Positions 38,992 to 54,100 of a stretch of 64,000 bases of DNA are shown one piece after another. This DNA comes from Paragordius varius (lineage: Eukaryota > Nematomorpha): contig OZ176054.1 in assembly GCA_964247055.1 (NCBI GenBank), positions 8,556,001-8,620,000 on the forward strand, given 5' to 3'. The first letter of the stretch is position 1; every line of letters starts with the position of its first letter. The translations under genes were made by a program, and so were the position numbers. The notes below the pieces were generated by a model. That model did no database searches. It saw only the letters and a program-made list of their open reading frames with translations, and was not told the DNA's origin.

Positions 38992-39361
38992 ATGCGTTGT
39001 TTAATTTTTATTAAAATGTGATTTGTGATATATTTGCAATGGAGTTTTAATCTCTTAATTTATGCATTTTTACCATTAATATATTTAAATTAAATTTTAT
39101 AAATGAAAAATTATTTGCGACGTTTACGATTTACAAATCAAGATTGGATTTCTATAGAATTTTAAATTAAATAAGGGAAATGATTGACTGGATATAAATT
39201 ACAAATTTGGTATAATTATTTGCTATAAATATTTTGGTATTTAAGGCTATGTATTGGATGGGTATATTAAAATTGAAACTATATGGCTAAATCCCGAAGC
39301 AAAAATGTATTAACAAAATTTGTAATGACATATATATTTTTTTAAAGCATCTTTTGTTACT
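38992..39361. other. Downstream flank of porcupine
   Basis: AT-rich sequence, presumably the 3' untranslated region and spacer. I see no other feature. Confidence 0.4.
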
Positions 39362-39592
39362 TACAGTCATGTATCCTTTATTTTATCAAAAAGTTGTTTC
39401 TTTCTTTAAATGGGTATAAATATTTGGTAAAGAATGGAAAAAACAAGAGCTTTATGGTATTAACAATATAATAGTCATCAAAAAGTATAAGAATTATCAT
39501 AGAGCTCTTGTTTTTTCCATTCTTTACCAAATATTTATACCTATTTAACAAAAAAATAAATCTTATGATAAAATAAAGAATACATGATTGTA
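39362..39592. mobile_element. 231-base hairpin MITE
   Basis: The two halves are inverted copies of about 93 bases (outer TACAGTCATGTATCCTTTAT against ATAAAGAATACATGATTGTA; inner ATATTTGGTAAAGAATGG against its complement). They surround a 45-base loop. A single transcript would fold into a near-perfect hairpin. There are no coding frames. The family differs from the other repeats in the window. Confidence 0.8.
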
Positions 39593-39816
39593 TTTATTAA
39601 ACGGTATAACATACTTTTGTTATTTTATTACATCAAAAATTTTTGCATTTAAGGTTTCGGTTTAGGGTTTTTTCCAAAACATTTAAATGTAATATAGAAG
39701 AAATATATCGTTTTGCATTTAGCGATTAATTAGTAATTATTTTTTGGGATAGTATTGATGTTAGAGATAGATTGTGTTCAATGTTAAATTTTAAAACTTA
39801 ATTAAACGAAGGTTAG

Positions 39817-40020
39817 GGTGATATGCTGCCCAATATACTAGCGGCACAAAAATTTGCTATATACATCAATATATCTTTTACCGCATTAACTCATACAATC
39901 CTAAACTGTATGGTAAATTTTTATTTAAACGCTTCAGTAGTTAACAAACTACAAAAAAAATTATTTTGTTACAAATATTTTGCAATCGAAAAAAAACCAA
40001 ATATTATGATAATGCACAGG
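39817..40020 (+). pseudogene. Possible GPCR seventh-helix exon fragment
   Basis: After an acceptor-like TTAG, an open frame contains INISFTALTHTILNCMVNFYL followed by NASVVNKLQKKLFC. The spacing of a polar residue, NFYL and a basic C-terminal helix resembles TM7 of the GPCR at 18553-23703 (ALTATNVLETLNFALNFYLYC). A donor-like GGTATGA follows at 40019. No exons for the other six helices were found nearby, so this is a relic, a badly diverged copy or chance. Confidence 0.27.
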
Positions 40021-42066
40021 TATGATAATCACATATAACATGGCCTTGAAAGTCCATTTCATTTTAACTCAACGACCAATTTATACCTTTTTAGAACAAG
40101 GTCTCTTTCTTTCCGTTGCCAATAATTTTATTGCAGGTATATTTATCGATTTTATCAAGCGGAAATATGAAGGATAATATAATTGTATATTGCCTTTATA
40201 AATAAAATCTAAATATTTTTATGCTATTGAATGTATGATGATTACTTAAACAATATGGAATCCACTCTGTTAATTTTTTTCGGCTGTGGTAAAATATAGA
40301 GTCCATTTTATCAATGTTATATAAATTCCTTTCAAACAAATATTATTTAATTTATATTGATATTATCTTAGTAAAAAATTTTACCTATATTCATCTGTTG
40401 CATTTTATTGAGCTCCATAATATTGACAATATTCGTATTGATAAAATTCATAGCGCTTCTTAATAATAGTGCATTACGTGTAAAAGATTATAAAATAAAG
40501 TTTTAATAGGGGAAAGATATTTGGTTAGCATTTTGGCCAAATTTTAAAACATTCAATAGAATTTATTTACATATATACACATATTGACAACATTTTGGGA
40601 TTGAGAACTAGTTCAGTTCAACCGGTTAATGATGATACGTGACTGTGACAGCTTCAAAAATTAACTTGCCATATACTTTTAAACACATGTTTATCACGTG
40701 ATAATAATTAATTTTATGAAAAAAACATGATATTTAAATTTTTCAATATTGCAACAACTGTTATTAATATATTTTAATTGTAATAAAATTATTTTGACTG
40801 GTTTATTATTTTGCATGGTTCAGTTTTATCTTATTTTAAATTTGGAATGTGTTAATTCACTGAAATAGTGTTTTAACTCTTGAAGATTTCGTCATATATT
40901 TCACTTATAAAAATGTTTTGGCCATTTGTTTTAATTTTATGCATATAGTACTTAAATTTTGCCGATAACATATCTACACAATATATCAAACTTAAATGCG
41001 TAATCTATTCAATACTATGGAAAGTAACTTACCGCCAAGGGTTGTTGTCCAGAAAAGCTGTAATTTTATAGCTTTTTTCTATATTCGGTGCAAAGGCCAA
41101 TTAATGTTTAATACCATACCAAATAAGTTTGTTTGTTACATCTTATTATTAGATGAAAACGAAGAATATTTTTCATGATTTTTTTCATTTTTTATTGTCA
41201 TCCATCTTGAGCCCTTAGTTTCAATTTGTGATCAAATTATATAAATAAAAAATAGTATTTAATTACAAGTTTATGGATGGATGGTTACGTTTTGGGACGA
41301 TTTTTAATTCAGAATCGGCTTTTTATATATCTCAACCTTTTTTTATTTCATAATCCTTTTTTTCACTTTTTGGGTCATATTTTAACACAAAACAAATTTT
41401 TTATTTTACACGAGAGGCTTTACGCATAGGGTAATACATACGCCAGTAAAAATGAGCTTGAGTGGTGGTTTTTATAATATTTGATACTTTTTTATACCAT
41501 TTTAATCATAATTAAAATACCTTATAAGAGGTAACAATAAAACATAGTATTTGAAATGACAAAAACTGTTTTAATAAATAAAATATACTCCTAATTAGAT
41601 AGATTAAATTACAATAAAATATAAAAATTGATATATATATATATATATATATATATCTTGTTTTTTATCACAATTTGGTTCCAGGGCTCATTTTTATACT
41701 ATTTATATAGCGTAAATTTATACAACGTTAATATTTTCAACATAAAAAAATTATATGTATGTAATTGATAATGTTATATAAATATATTATATATATATTA
41801 TGGAAATAAAATTTACATTTTTTTAAGTTTTTTAAATTTTACATTTTTTCTATACATTTAAAGTTCACAAAGGTGTTATTACTATGCTATGTATTAAAAA
41901 CGTTATCTCATAATATCTCTTGCATATTTTTACTTATACATTAAAATTTATATTATAAAAATATTCCAGTCTTTTCTATATTCTTAATTGAGTTTTTAAA
42001 AGATTTTTTAATATTTTTTCTTATTATAAATCCTTAATTTCTGTTATCTCACCTATGTAATAATGT

Positions 42067-42131
<65 letters not shown>

Positions 42132-44523
42132 TATAAAACAAATACGATTAGAGTAGGTTAAAACATACCGATATATCTTAAATTTTTGCATAAATTAATA
42201 TATTATTATAGAAAATATAAACAAATTAGTTTAATTTTTTATAGTATAAATTATTTTTATATATTAAACGATTTAAATGTTCTTTATATATAATTTCTTT
42301 TATTTAATGATGAATAATAAAAAAATTCAATTTTTAATTCAACTTTTTCAATAAAAATATATATAATTTTAATACAATTTTATAAAATATCTAACTAATA
42401 GACCGTTGACCAGATAAAACATGGCTATATTTACATTTTAAAGCCAAAACTATATAATAAATTTATGTATGCATTGCTTACATCTTTTCTTCCAACATTT
42501 ATTTTATCAATCTGGTTAAATTCAACCTTTGTTTTATCTAATTTTTTTACAACTCCAATTCTCTAATGTTTTATCCTGAAACAGCTAACGTTACATGTGA
42601 ATATAATTAAATATAACCTTAATATACCAAAATCTCAGTTATACGATAAATTCCAATATATAGATAGGTAAAATTTGGTTTTTTATTTTATTTCTGTTAA
42701 AAGATGTTCATTTGTGTCAATGTCTAACCATGTTTCGTCAATAATCCTTACCAGATGTATATTGTTAACTATATATTTCATTTAGGAAGAGGCAACACTT
42801 ATTGTCTTAACCAACGTTAAAAAAAATTAAAATACTAAAAAAATTTTTTATTATGGCCATACCCATTAGGCATTTATACCAAAAAAGTCATTTATATTGA
42901 TTGATTATGTGATTATACTTATTTTACTATAAATTAAAAAAAAAATCTTCAATTTTTTCTAAAGTTTTAATTCCTATAATAATTGTTGATTAACTTGCAA
43001 TTCTACCAAAAAATTTAAACCCTTTGTCAAAAGTATTATAAGACACAGCATGCTTTTTAACACCCATCAGTATGACACTAACTAGGATTTTTTAAACATT
43101 TATATTATATTAAACTAATGTCATCATAATAAACCCTTTCCCTTGTACCAGAATTTTAAAAAAACCAGCGTCTTAAATAATTATTCGATCTTTGATGATA
43201 GAGCGCTTTGTGATTTGATAAGGTTCTAATTGTTAAGTTAAATTTGTTTAAAATTGAGTAACTTTCGTAATTAGCCAATAACAATAAAAAATCAAAATTT
43301 TTTTTAATGTTTGTGGAATATAATTAAAAAATATATGAGTATTAGAACTAAAATTTTTGATGCTGATCATGAGCCATGTATTTTCCCCACAATTTGGGTC
43401 ATTGTGATGGGGTGGGATTAAAATTATTTGTAGTCGGAAAATTAAAATAAGGTAATATTGTGTTTCACTCTAGATTTTAATTAAAAAAAAGTGCTAGTTA
43501 GTTTTTAATAGATATCGGAAATCCAAATAGAAATATCTGAAATCTTGTTTTTAAATTGGCGGGCATGTTGAGTTTTTCATTCTGATTTCGCTTTAATTAT
43601 AATTTAATCTAATTTCATTTGCCACCTTTATTACCAACTATGGCTTGGATACATATAAATATCGATATGTGAAAACCTTAAATTAACTAGTGTCCTACTT
43701 ATTAGTATTTACAAGCACACTCTGGGATTTTCGACGTTCCTTTTTTACAATATATAAATTTTAGTTTATTTTTAATCTTTTTCATTTATCTGTGCTATAT
43801 GCAAACTTACCTAAACTAATCCAATTATGAAATCTATAAACTATGGACATTTATCAATAATATACAGACGGTGGTTACCAAACAGTAACTTTATAGATAT
43901 AAAAACCTAGTATTGGGGTCGCTTTTGCTATAAGTAAACACTTTTTTGATATTTGAACTATCATCTGCAAGCCACAATACAATGCCAATTTCTCATCTAA
44001 TGATATAGATTAGAAGCTTATCTATTTGTTTTCAAGAAGCCTCTTTTATTTGTTGGCTGTGATGGCTGATGAGACCGAATCCCTTTATTTTAGGGAATTA
44101 CTTCACACATAAGGAAAGATATTTTCATTTTTTAAACGCGCATTAACGTTAATTATACAACTATACCACAGCGCAAGTCCAATTAAATCCACTTTTTTTC
44201 GATTATCTCATCCTGTTTTACTCTTACTGGCTAGGATTTTGATAAATTATGTCCGGAAGTGTATAGGACATGGCACTAAAAACACACTTTGTATGTATAT
44301 ATTATATTTTTATTATTTTTTTGTCAATTTCATAAACATACGTATTTTAAAAAAGCAGCGCCTTTTTCGCTTAATACCAGATATATAGCATAAATTCATG
44401 GTTTTGAAGGACATTTGCTGGATTTTCATACGTTAATGCGTATACTCTAAACTAATATCCATTAATATAGATAGAAAATAAACAGGCTAACCATAGCTCT
44501 TAATTATGATATAAATTAAAATA

Positions 44524-44559
<36 letters not shown>

Positions 44560-47500
44560 CATATGGGCCAAATATGAATTATATTTAATTAAGAATTTTT
44601 CCAACTAAATTAAGGATTTTTAAAGAGTTTCAGATTTTTTAGAGAATAGAATAGGGCCTAACAAAACATCAATCTATCGCTTTTAGATGATTTATCAGAC
44701 TTCCGATATGGATTAATTGAAAGCATTCAAATTCATTTAATTTGATCAAAACGTTTAATTATTAGGTTAATTCAAGACCTTTTCATTAGTTATAGAACGT
44801 CCATAGTTTTGTTTCAATTTTACTCTTCTTTCCACATTATATATTTTACCTGGTAAGAGTTTTTGTTAGTTATTCTTTTATTGATTTTATAACACAATTG
44901 AGTAACAAATAGATGTTCATATATTTATATATATATAAGTATGTATATATGCATAAGAAAAGTCATTATCTTTGACCTTTATCTATACAAAAAATGTAAA
45001 ACACGAGTCGTCCACACCTAAAATTTGTATCATCAAATAATTCTTTCAATAAATTTTTTATTGCCTCAAACATTAGTTTAAATTTATATCAATAAAACCA
45101 ATAAAATATATATAAATATAATTTATTGTTTAATTTTCAAAAAAAGTTACAAGATCCTATTAGTCAAGTCAGTTACAGATTAGCGTTTTGGAATTGTAAA
45201 AATAATATATTTAAGCTAAAATTATGGTTGAAAATATTTTATTAACTGAACAAAAATATTTAATTAACTGAACAAAAATATGAGTGACAAAAAATCGTAT
45301 ATCTCTTTTTTGGCATCACCACGTCTCCATCTATTTTAAATCGGAATATCGGATTAATTTATAAATGGGTGTTTTAATAAAAATTATATTATCAATATAT
45401 TTCCATAACAAATATTTTACAACAGAAGCCCGTTAGATAAACACATTCAAAAATCATATAAAAATGTATAATCTGCTATTTATTACTTTTGAAAATCCAA
45501 TCACTTCACTTAGTGCCCAAAGCTCGAAAATAAGAATTACATTGTTGGCAAACGCGGCAAACCACTTTAATTTTAAAGCCATAATTTTTATACAATAAAA
45601 AGTGGCAGGCACTGTGAAATTTGAATTATTTTTTAGGGAACAAAGACTATATATTTCTAATAGTGTGCCAAATTTGGGGGAAAATGTACATTTTATAATT
45701 TTCACATTTTTGAATAAAATACCAGCTTTCAGAATTGGTAAAAAGTTGGTGTTAATGTCGCATGTAAGTAATAAACTAGAAAACTGATTGCAAACAGCTG
45801 TTTTTAAGCATGTTTAAATGAATATTTCAAAATCAGTATATACAGTAATATACCCTGTGTTTCAATAAGCGACATTTATAAAGTTCTCTAAAATTCGATA
45901 ATCATAAAATTTTGAAATAACAGAAGTATGTAACCGCGTACTTTATTAAGAACGTGTGAGATTCTATTCACCTTTTAATCTTATTTTTAGATCAATAACA
46001 TTTTCATTTTACAATAAATTTTAATAAGATATAATTTTTCTTATTCAGATACTGAACGGGTTACATATGTTTAACCAAGAATTATGTTAATGTGTAAAGA
46101 CTCAACGTTTTCGGACAAAATTCAACTAAATTTTAATCTCAATGACTATAAACGAATCATCGAAAATATTTATATAAATCATCATTAAAATTTTTTTGCA
46201 TTGACCTCTAATGTCAAAGCTTATAACACTAGCTTACAATATTTTTACCATTACCAATTGATTTGCAAAAGTTTAACTATATTTTCCAGCTAAAATTTTA
46301 AAAACAGCTGACAGATTAATATCATTTAGTTTAATATCTGTACATGCAACGTGAGCCAATTTTTTCGGATTTTGAAAGCTGGTGAGTGTCATCCTCATGA
46401 TGCGAAAATTAGCAAAAAATGAACTAAATATCCATATTAATTTATTATTATATATAATGGACCTTCTAATGACACCGATCTTGGAAGAAATACATGGGTC
46501 ATTCTTTGCATCCTGACCTTTTTTTATAAACTATATAAAATATAAATAATTTACATTAAAATTTAAATAATATTTTTAGAACATATTACATAATAATTCC
46601 AAATGTTTACAAATTTAGAAAAAAATTAAAATAATTGTTTAATTCCTTATTATAAAGGTTACACACTACCCACAAACCAGTAAGGGAAGATGTACTCCCC
46701 CTTAAACGATTATAAAAAAAGTAGGGCTATATTTAAAAATGGAAAATAGCATGATAACCAGCAGCTAATTTGTTCTTATTCGCTATTATTTAAAAAGTTC
46801 ATTAAAAGGGGAGGTTTTCGTACCAAATTTACTAAATCATTGTAAATATATTTATTAAAGGTGTTAACACTCCATAATTTTCTATAAAATACACGGTTTT
46901 CATTATTTGTTTTTAAATGTTTGGTATCTGGCCGTTATATTTTACTCTTAGTAAAATATTTCTTTTATTAAATAACCACCACATTCTCCTATGATTGAAT
47001 TAGTTTCAAAAATTCATTTAACATATAATTTTATCATATGTTCTTATATGACTTTTTTTTCCTTAGGACATTAATAAATTAATTAGCAACTATTAATAAT
47101 TACTATTTATATAATAATTACTAATTTTAAAAACACGCCTACCTAAGTTACAATCAATATATTCCTTTTATTATGTGTGTTTGATGAACTAAAAATTTGG
47201 GAAGATAAAATTTGTTTTCCCTAGCTCTTCTTGAAATATCATGCAATTTAAAAATTTCTATGTTGTTGTTAATTTTGGTTGTCTAAAAAGAGATTTTAGT
47301 AGTTAGGATTGACGCATTTCCTTTACTCGTTAACTATTAAATGTTTTTTTCTTAAAGTAAAACAGGTATGGAAGATTTCGTTTTCTTGCAGTATATATTC
47401 AATTTTCTTACATCTAATATTATACATATAAAAGTTTTTTTACAAAATTAATTCATCAATCTGATAGAGTTATATATAATATATTAATATAAAATAGTAG

Positions 47501-48114
47501 TTATGATATCGTTTTTCAAGGTGCTGTAATTTGGTTTAGACAAAATAATCTATACTATCATCATCATTATTGTAATAACTACTAAATATCATAAAAATTG
47601 TATCTTTCAAATAAAATATATGTGATACTTTTATCTATTTTTAAGCAAATTACAAAATTTGACATTTATACATATATCTCTATCTATAAATATACAAATT
47701 CGATGTTATGTTAGAGTTAATAATTGATGATAGGTGGATAATTTGCACCACATAAATTATTGATTGATATTAATTTCTATATATGACATTATTCGTTTTT
47801 TTTTGTTTTTTTTTCACAAATTGTTTTTTATCAATCTTATGTAATATCGATAGATACAAAAAATTATGATAAGTATGATGATGTGTTTGACATTATATAT
47901 TCATAAGTTGAGAACAAAGTGATTTTCTACAACCACGCCTTTGTCAAATGCTGTTTGTCTACCTGCCACAGGCAAATTTTACCTACAAATATGATATCAT
48001 TATATCATTTTTAAACTTCCTCCAACTAACTATATAATATAAGATTCAAAAAATGTGATTTTCATGAAAGTTATAACAGATTTTAGTTAAAATCATCATT
48101 CTTTTGTGTTCTTT
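40021..48114. other. Eight-kilobase AT-rich region without recognisable genes
   Basis: I found no exon with a family match on either strand. The region has several (TA)n microsatellites (about 41631-41655, 42072-42121 and 44524-44554). Short open frames at 40996-41178, 45454-45705 (minus) and 45602-45787 (plus) overlap or are AT-driven and are not supported. Confidence 0.45.
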
Positions 48115-51100
48115 ATGTTAATAATGCCGTCATCTACAGATTTGGGTTATTCCTTGAATCCCACCAAATCTATTACATCCCTTAATGGCCAATTCAATGA
48201 CCAAGCTAATAATAATAATTTACAAAATGGTGGGACTCTGATAAAAGATATTAACAACAATACTAATTATATTAGTCATAAATCGTTTCGGAAAAGCAGC
48301 AATGATGAGGCCACGTTCCTACTGAGTGACAAAGACACTGGTGATCACAAAAATGAAAAGAGTGTGTTATGTGCTAAAGCGACAAAATATCGGTCTTCCT
48401 TCGAAATGACAGAAACCGAGTTTCCTGCATTACAAAAAAATATTGCAAATAAAACGAGCAATAATACTAATTTAGTCAATGAAGAAAAGTTTAGCCATAA
48501 TTTTGATAATAATAATAATAATAGTAATAGTACCATAGTTCATAATATTAAAGACCAGCAGTCAGATATTCATACGCAATTGTCGTCCCAATCATCCGAG
48601 TTATTGAATGGGAATGGGAGTTACGTTGCATCTACCCTTGAAAGTGAGAGTATCAAAAGCTATGGATATAACGGCTCAATAGATGAAGTAATTACAAAAT
48701 TTGTCATGAAAATTAAATTTAAAATAATTTTAGGGGGTGTCACTTACACAATAATCGGGAATGATTACCTTTAAAATTTTGCCGAAATATAGTAATTCCC
48801 AAAAAGAGCAAAACAATAAGTCGGCGCCCAATTAATTTAACAAAGATTTGTGAAAAGTGACCAAATTTACTGTTAAATGACGGTACTAATTTGAAAAATA
48901 AAATCTTAATCTTTGAATTTCCTTTATATACCTCCATTTAACGACATCAAAACTATAGCCAGCTTAGGTCAAAATAACAACAGAAAAAAATAGGGTATTT
49001 GCTTAAGTTACTAAAAATAAATTATATAAAACGGATTAAGATTAAAATGCCTTACTAAATTATATGCATCTATAAAATTATACCAAATGTAATAATATGT
49101 TTTATCGGCTTTTGGTAAAAAAAACATGTAATTTTGAAAGAAAATCGATTGTATTTTTGAAAATTTTGCATGTCGGCTTCTACACATTTCTTCCATCTCT
49201 CAGGTTGTATACGAATGCCGTGCCAGAAAAACTGATTGTCGTGTGTGGACAACCATTTTTCAATCCATTTTCACCGTCTTCGAAATTCTTGAAGTGCGTT
49301 GTGTGAGTTGATGCGATATTGTATTAGTCAGATGACACCAGCTGGGAAAAGTTCAGCGAATGCGAAATAATTTTCCATCGAAGTAATTTCAAGGTGTCTT
49401 TTACTGGGTTTTCTGTGTGGATGGAGGATTGTCATGTAGAAAATGACTTTGCCATGTCTTCTGGTCTGTTCCGGTTTCGATTAATGTAAGGTTTAAATTA
49501 AACATTTGTTGGCGATCGCATGTATTAACGGTTGACTATTTTCAAAAAGTTCATGATTCACAATACCGTTCTCCCAACAGGCACAAAACAAGTCTTCCTA
49601 CCATAGTAATTTAGCCATGGTGTTGATAGATCGGCTTGCCAAGTTGAGCGCTACGATTTTCCGATTTAGATCTATAAAATAAATTATCTTTCTCACCCAT
49701 ACCAATTCGATGAAATGATTTCATTTTGTGACGTTGAAGCATTATTTTACGAGGCGCTTTGCGATTTTCGTTTTGACGTTCCAAATCGCGTGAACCAATT
49801 TACCATGTTTATTGTATTCATTGCTTTTGGAGATCTATTGATTGTTTTTTATGATATATGTAATGCTTCTGACACCTGTTGTAAAGTTAGAGTTGGGTCA
49901 TCATCCAAAAACTTTTCCACTTTAGAGTCTTTGCAGCTGTGTGGTCTACCAGAACACCTGCACTCTTTTTAACGAACTCATAACTTATTATATTCTAATC
50001 ATGTTTCACATATGCTGATCAATGGAGCATGTTCACCATATGTTTCTGCCAGTTTTTTTATGGCAATGGGTGCAGAAAATGTTCTTTTCAGGCACAAAAA
50101 CGACATGATTATTGAGTGAGAAAAATAACGCTGGTGGCGAACCCAACTTTGTGTTTGTCGTTCACGGTTAGTCAAACAAAATGGGGTATACAAATCAATC
50201 GTTTACTTTTCGTTGGCGTCTTCTTTTAGTTAAATTGGTAATAACTTATGACTACACTTGGTATATATATATATATATATATATAGTAAGGCCTCTATTA
50301 TGCCATTTTGTCAACTCAAAAATAAATTTGAGTTAAAAAATTTTAATATAAAAAATAGCCAAGAAATATAAATTTAAGGTATCAATAGCTTTAATGGAAA
50401 ATATGAAAAGTACTGGCTGTCGAGGGATATATACTGTATTATCAATATATTGTATTTGCTCAGATAAAAAGATATTTTTTATACCGATTGTTTCTGTAAC
50501 TATATGGAATCACAGTATATTTTTATGTTGTACAGGGGATCCACAAAAATTTCACGAGTCATATTTTGGTATCAGATATTTTGTTAACTATTGTTGGTTA
50601 ACATAACAACAAAATACTATTTTTGTTCCAACTCCACACAAAATATTCACATAGAGAATCAGTTATAAATGTTTTTAAAAACGTATATTTTGGATTTTAA
50701 ATTAATGTTCTTTGATATATATAAAATATATTAAATTTAAATTTTCATCGTGGATGTGATAAATTCAATTTCACATATAAATAAAAATTTTTGCACTGAG
50801 AACCACTGCAGTTATATTTTTTGACAAAATTTATTAATAAATTTAAGTTGAAAAATCCTTTTTTTCAGCATAATAAAATAATACTTACAAAAAATGACAA
50901 AGAATTCGCACAAAAAGTGGTAGAAACAAGGTTGACTCACGAAAAAGTCCGACAAAAAAAGATTTGACCGGACTTCTAATTTAGAAACAATGATAGTTTC
51001 GGCGACACAATTATAGACATATCCATAATATCGAAAATCCAAATTAGAGTTTATATTATATATATTCTTATAACGGCTGACTGACATATAATATGGTACG

Positions 51101-54100
51101 AATTTGATTATGATGGGACAGAATTTTCGATTGGTGCTGAAAAAAACAAAAAATAAGTTTTACCATTTCTTAAATTGCAAATTTAATGGACATTAGGTAA
51201 CAAATATCTATAGAATTAAAAGAGCCATATTTACATCTTTAAATCTTATATTAAGTTTTATGATTAATTTTTCAGGTAAGAACGCTTTTTGTTAGTGGTT
51301 TGCCTATGGATGCAAAACCGCGAGAATTGTATCTGTTATTTCGAGGATTCCAAGTAATTTATTGTTAGATATACAAAAAATATTATTATTATATACAAAT
51401 CCAACTTATCATAATGTAAAATTTTAAAATAATTTTAATCAATGATTCGCTAAAAATAATAAATATTTCGGGACCTTTAAAACTATCAAGTTTTAACTTT
51501 ATAACCAATAATTACAATTTTATAGCCCTATAAAACATCATAAGTCATAAAATAGACTTTTGAAAACCCTTTGGTTTCATTTTGTTGTAATGGGGAGACA
51601 TTTTCATTATATTCTATACATCACATTTTATAAAAATTTTTGATATTTTTTCAAAGATTACTTAACCTCGTTACAAATTTAAACCGATTCTCAAATAATA
51701 ATGGTTGTGCTACCCACTTATTAAAAAAATATATAATTTTAAATGTATTTACGCCTGGTCTAGATTTAATTTAGAGCAAATGTAATTTCAGATACAATCC
51801 AAAATATATCTGACATATTAAGTGAATTAAATTTAAAAATTGCAAAAATCTTGTAAATAAACATATTTGACTCGAAGGAAATCCTAATATAATATAATTT
51901 ATTACATATTTCTAAGAATGAGTTTAGAAACAGGATTTGCAAACTTGTGGCTAAATTTAGCTTATTTTAGATCGTATTTATAATAATTCGATACGATCAT
52001 ATAATTTGCTATTTAGGGTTATTCCATTAATTTTGATTTCAAAACCCCCCCTCAAAAATCTGTCAAAAGCCGCGGATAAGTGTAAAAAATGAGCTAAACA
52101 CTATATTTTTCCCATGAATGTTATTAAAGTTAGTGAACAAATAAACTAAAATAGTTTATTGATTTTTAGATATTTCTAAATTTTGACATGTTTATTTCAG
52201 GATTCAGTTTTTTTACTTTTTTTACATATAACCAATTTTTAAGACTTTCAAAAAGATTCAAAATACTCAAATTAGATGTAAGGCGGTTTATATATACTAA
52301 ATATTTCAAACAATATAAAATTTTGCACGAAAACCTCAATTATAAGTATTAAAGTAATACTTTTTGTAGTTATTTTTTACTAAATCATCCTAGTATGGTC
52401 AAATAAATTGTGTGGAAATTAGATGCAAAGTTAGTGGTTAATAAAAAAAGAAATAATATATTATTATTTTAGTAAATATAATTTTAGCTAACCAAATTTA
52501 TTTTTTTAATATATTTTTAACGCAAAATAAAATATAGTACCGTTTTATTACGTAGGGTTATGAAAATTCTTTGCTCAAAGTAACCAACAAAATCGGCAAA
52601 AATTTATCAGTAAGTCAAAAATTTAGAAATTACATTTAATTGCTTATTTTTTGAAATTGAAATAATGATTTTTTTTTCAAAAAAAATATAAAAAGCCTGT
52701 CGGATTTGTAACCTTCAAATGTCGAATCGATGCGGAAGAAGCTAAAAAGCAATTACAGGTTAGTAAGTATTTTGTAATGTAAATATATATATAATTTTAT
52801 ATTAATTTTAAAATTATAATTGCTTGCATTTTTGTACTTACTTGGCTTAAATAGTATTTTTTTTTAAAATAATGTGTAAGGTCATTCATTCATCATTATA
52901 TAATATGAAAAATTTAAAATTTAAAACAATTCATGGTATTTATTAATTGTATTACGAAGTAATTAATTTTAAATTATAGCATATAATTAATATCTTATAC
53001 ATTACAGTTTCGTGTCTCTTTTTTATTAATGGCAAAGACTCAGATTGTATCAGTACTTTGTGAATGATTTAACACTCGTCTGCCCAAGGCTACATTATGA
53101 TAAAAATGGCGTAGTTTCAGGGTTCGAACTCAGCCACTCCACCAATGTAAAGAGTCCGGTGTCCTATCAACCTAAATTTTTGTTTTATAAAAGGGTGTCC
53201 GATTTGATCCAGAATCTCAGCAAACACTTAGATTAGAGTTTGCTAAAACAAACACTAAAGTTGCCAAACCCAAAAACTCATCGATACCGCAACAACAAAT
53301 GCAAATGCAGAATTTAACGGCAGGGAGCCCTTTGTTTGCTACAAACAGTTTAAATGGCAGTTTAAGCAATATTCCGTCATATTTTATTGGGTAAATTTGA
53401 CACCTACTATCAGTGGCGTAGTTAGTTGATAGAAGGTGTGAACATGACCCATGCGTGTATTAAGGGGCGTGGAATTGAGTTTTTATAATATATAATTTAA
53501 GTTTTCGCTTTAATTTTTGCACCAAAGATTGATGCACCGCACAGATACTTGTTACGCCACTGCTTATTTCTAAAATAATCAAAAAACGATACCTAATTCT
53601 ATTATACATTTTACTAGGAGTCAATTAACGACCTTAGGTCCGGTTGGTCCGCTAACTTTTCACAATGGACTCCTTTCTCCCCAACATCAAACGTCAAATC
53701 ATCATCATCATAATAGCCAAGGCCAAGGAGTTAATGGATCATCTACCGTTAATTCCTCCTCCCTCAATACTTTAAATGATCAACATCATGCTGCCATGAT
53801 ACATAATATGAATCAAAACTTACCATATCCTTCACCAATTCAAATGCATCCATTGAGTGGAGTTGCCAAATATCCGGTAGTTACCACGATTCTAAGAGAT
53901 GGTACTACGGCTTATATAATAAACACTGCTAACCTTAATAATGTGAATGGTATAAACTTAAATACGAATGGTCTAATCAATGATACGTGTGTCAATGGAG
54001 GAGCTTTTGCGACAAGTCCTGTAAATACTACTCATTTTTTGACAGACCTCCCTACTCATAATAATGTGGGTCCTCATCAACCAAAAATATTGATAAGTCC

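Noticed and set aside
45454-45787. Overlapping 83- and 61-residue frames on opposite strands
   Set aside because: They are mutually antisense, AT-driven, with no splice context or family resemblance.
49715-49972. 85-residue plus-strand frame in RBPMS intron 1
   Set aside because: It is antisense to the degraded mariner transposase.
53114-53172. Functional tRNA-Lys gene on the minus strand
   Set aside because: The 5' half is missing and the anticodon stem does not pair, so it is a SINE head or relic.
53045-53236. 63-residue frame across the RBPMS acceptor
   Set aside because: It reads the antisense of the tRNA-derived SINE and runs into exon 53194 in the wrong frame.
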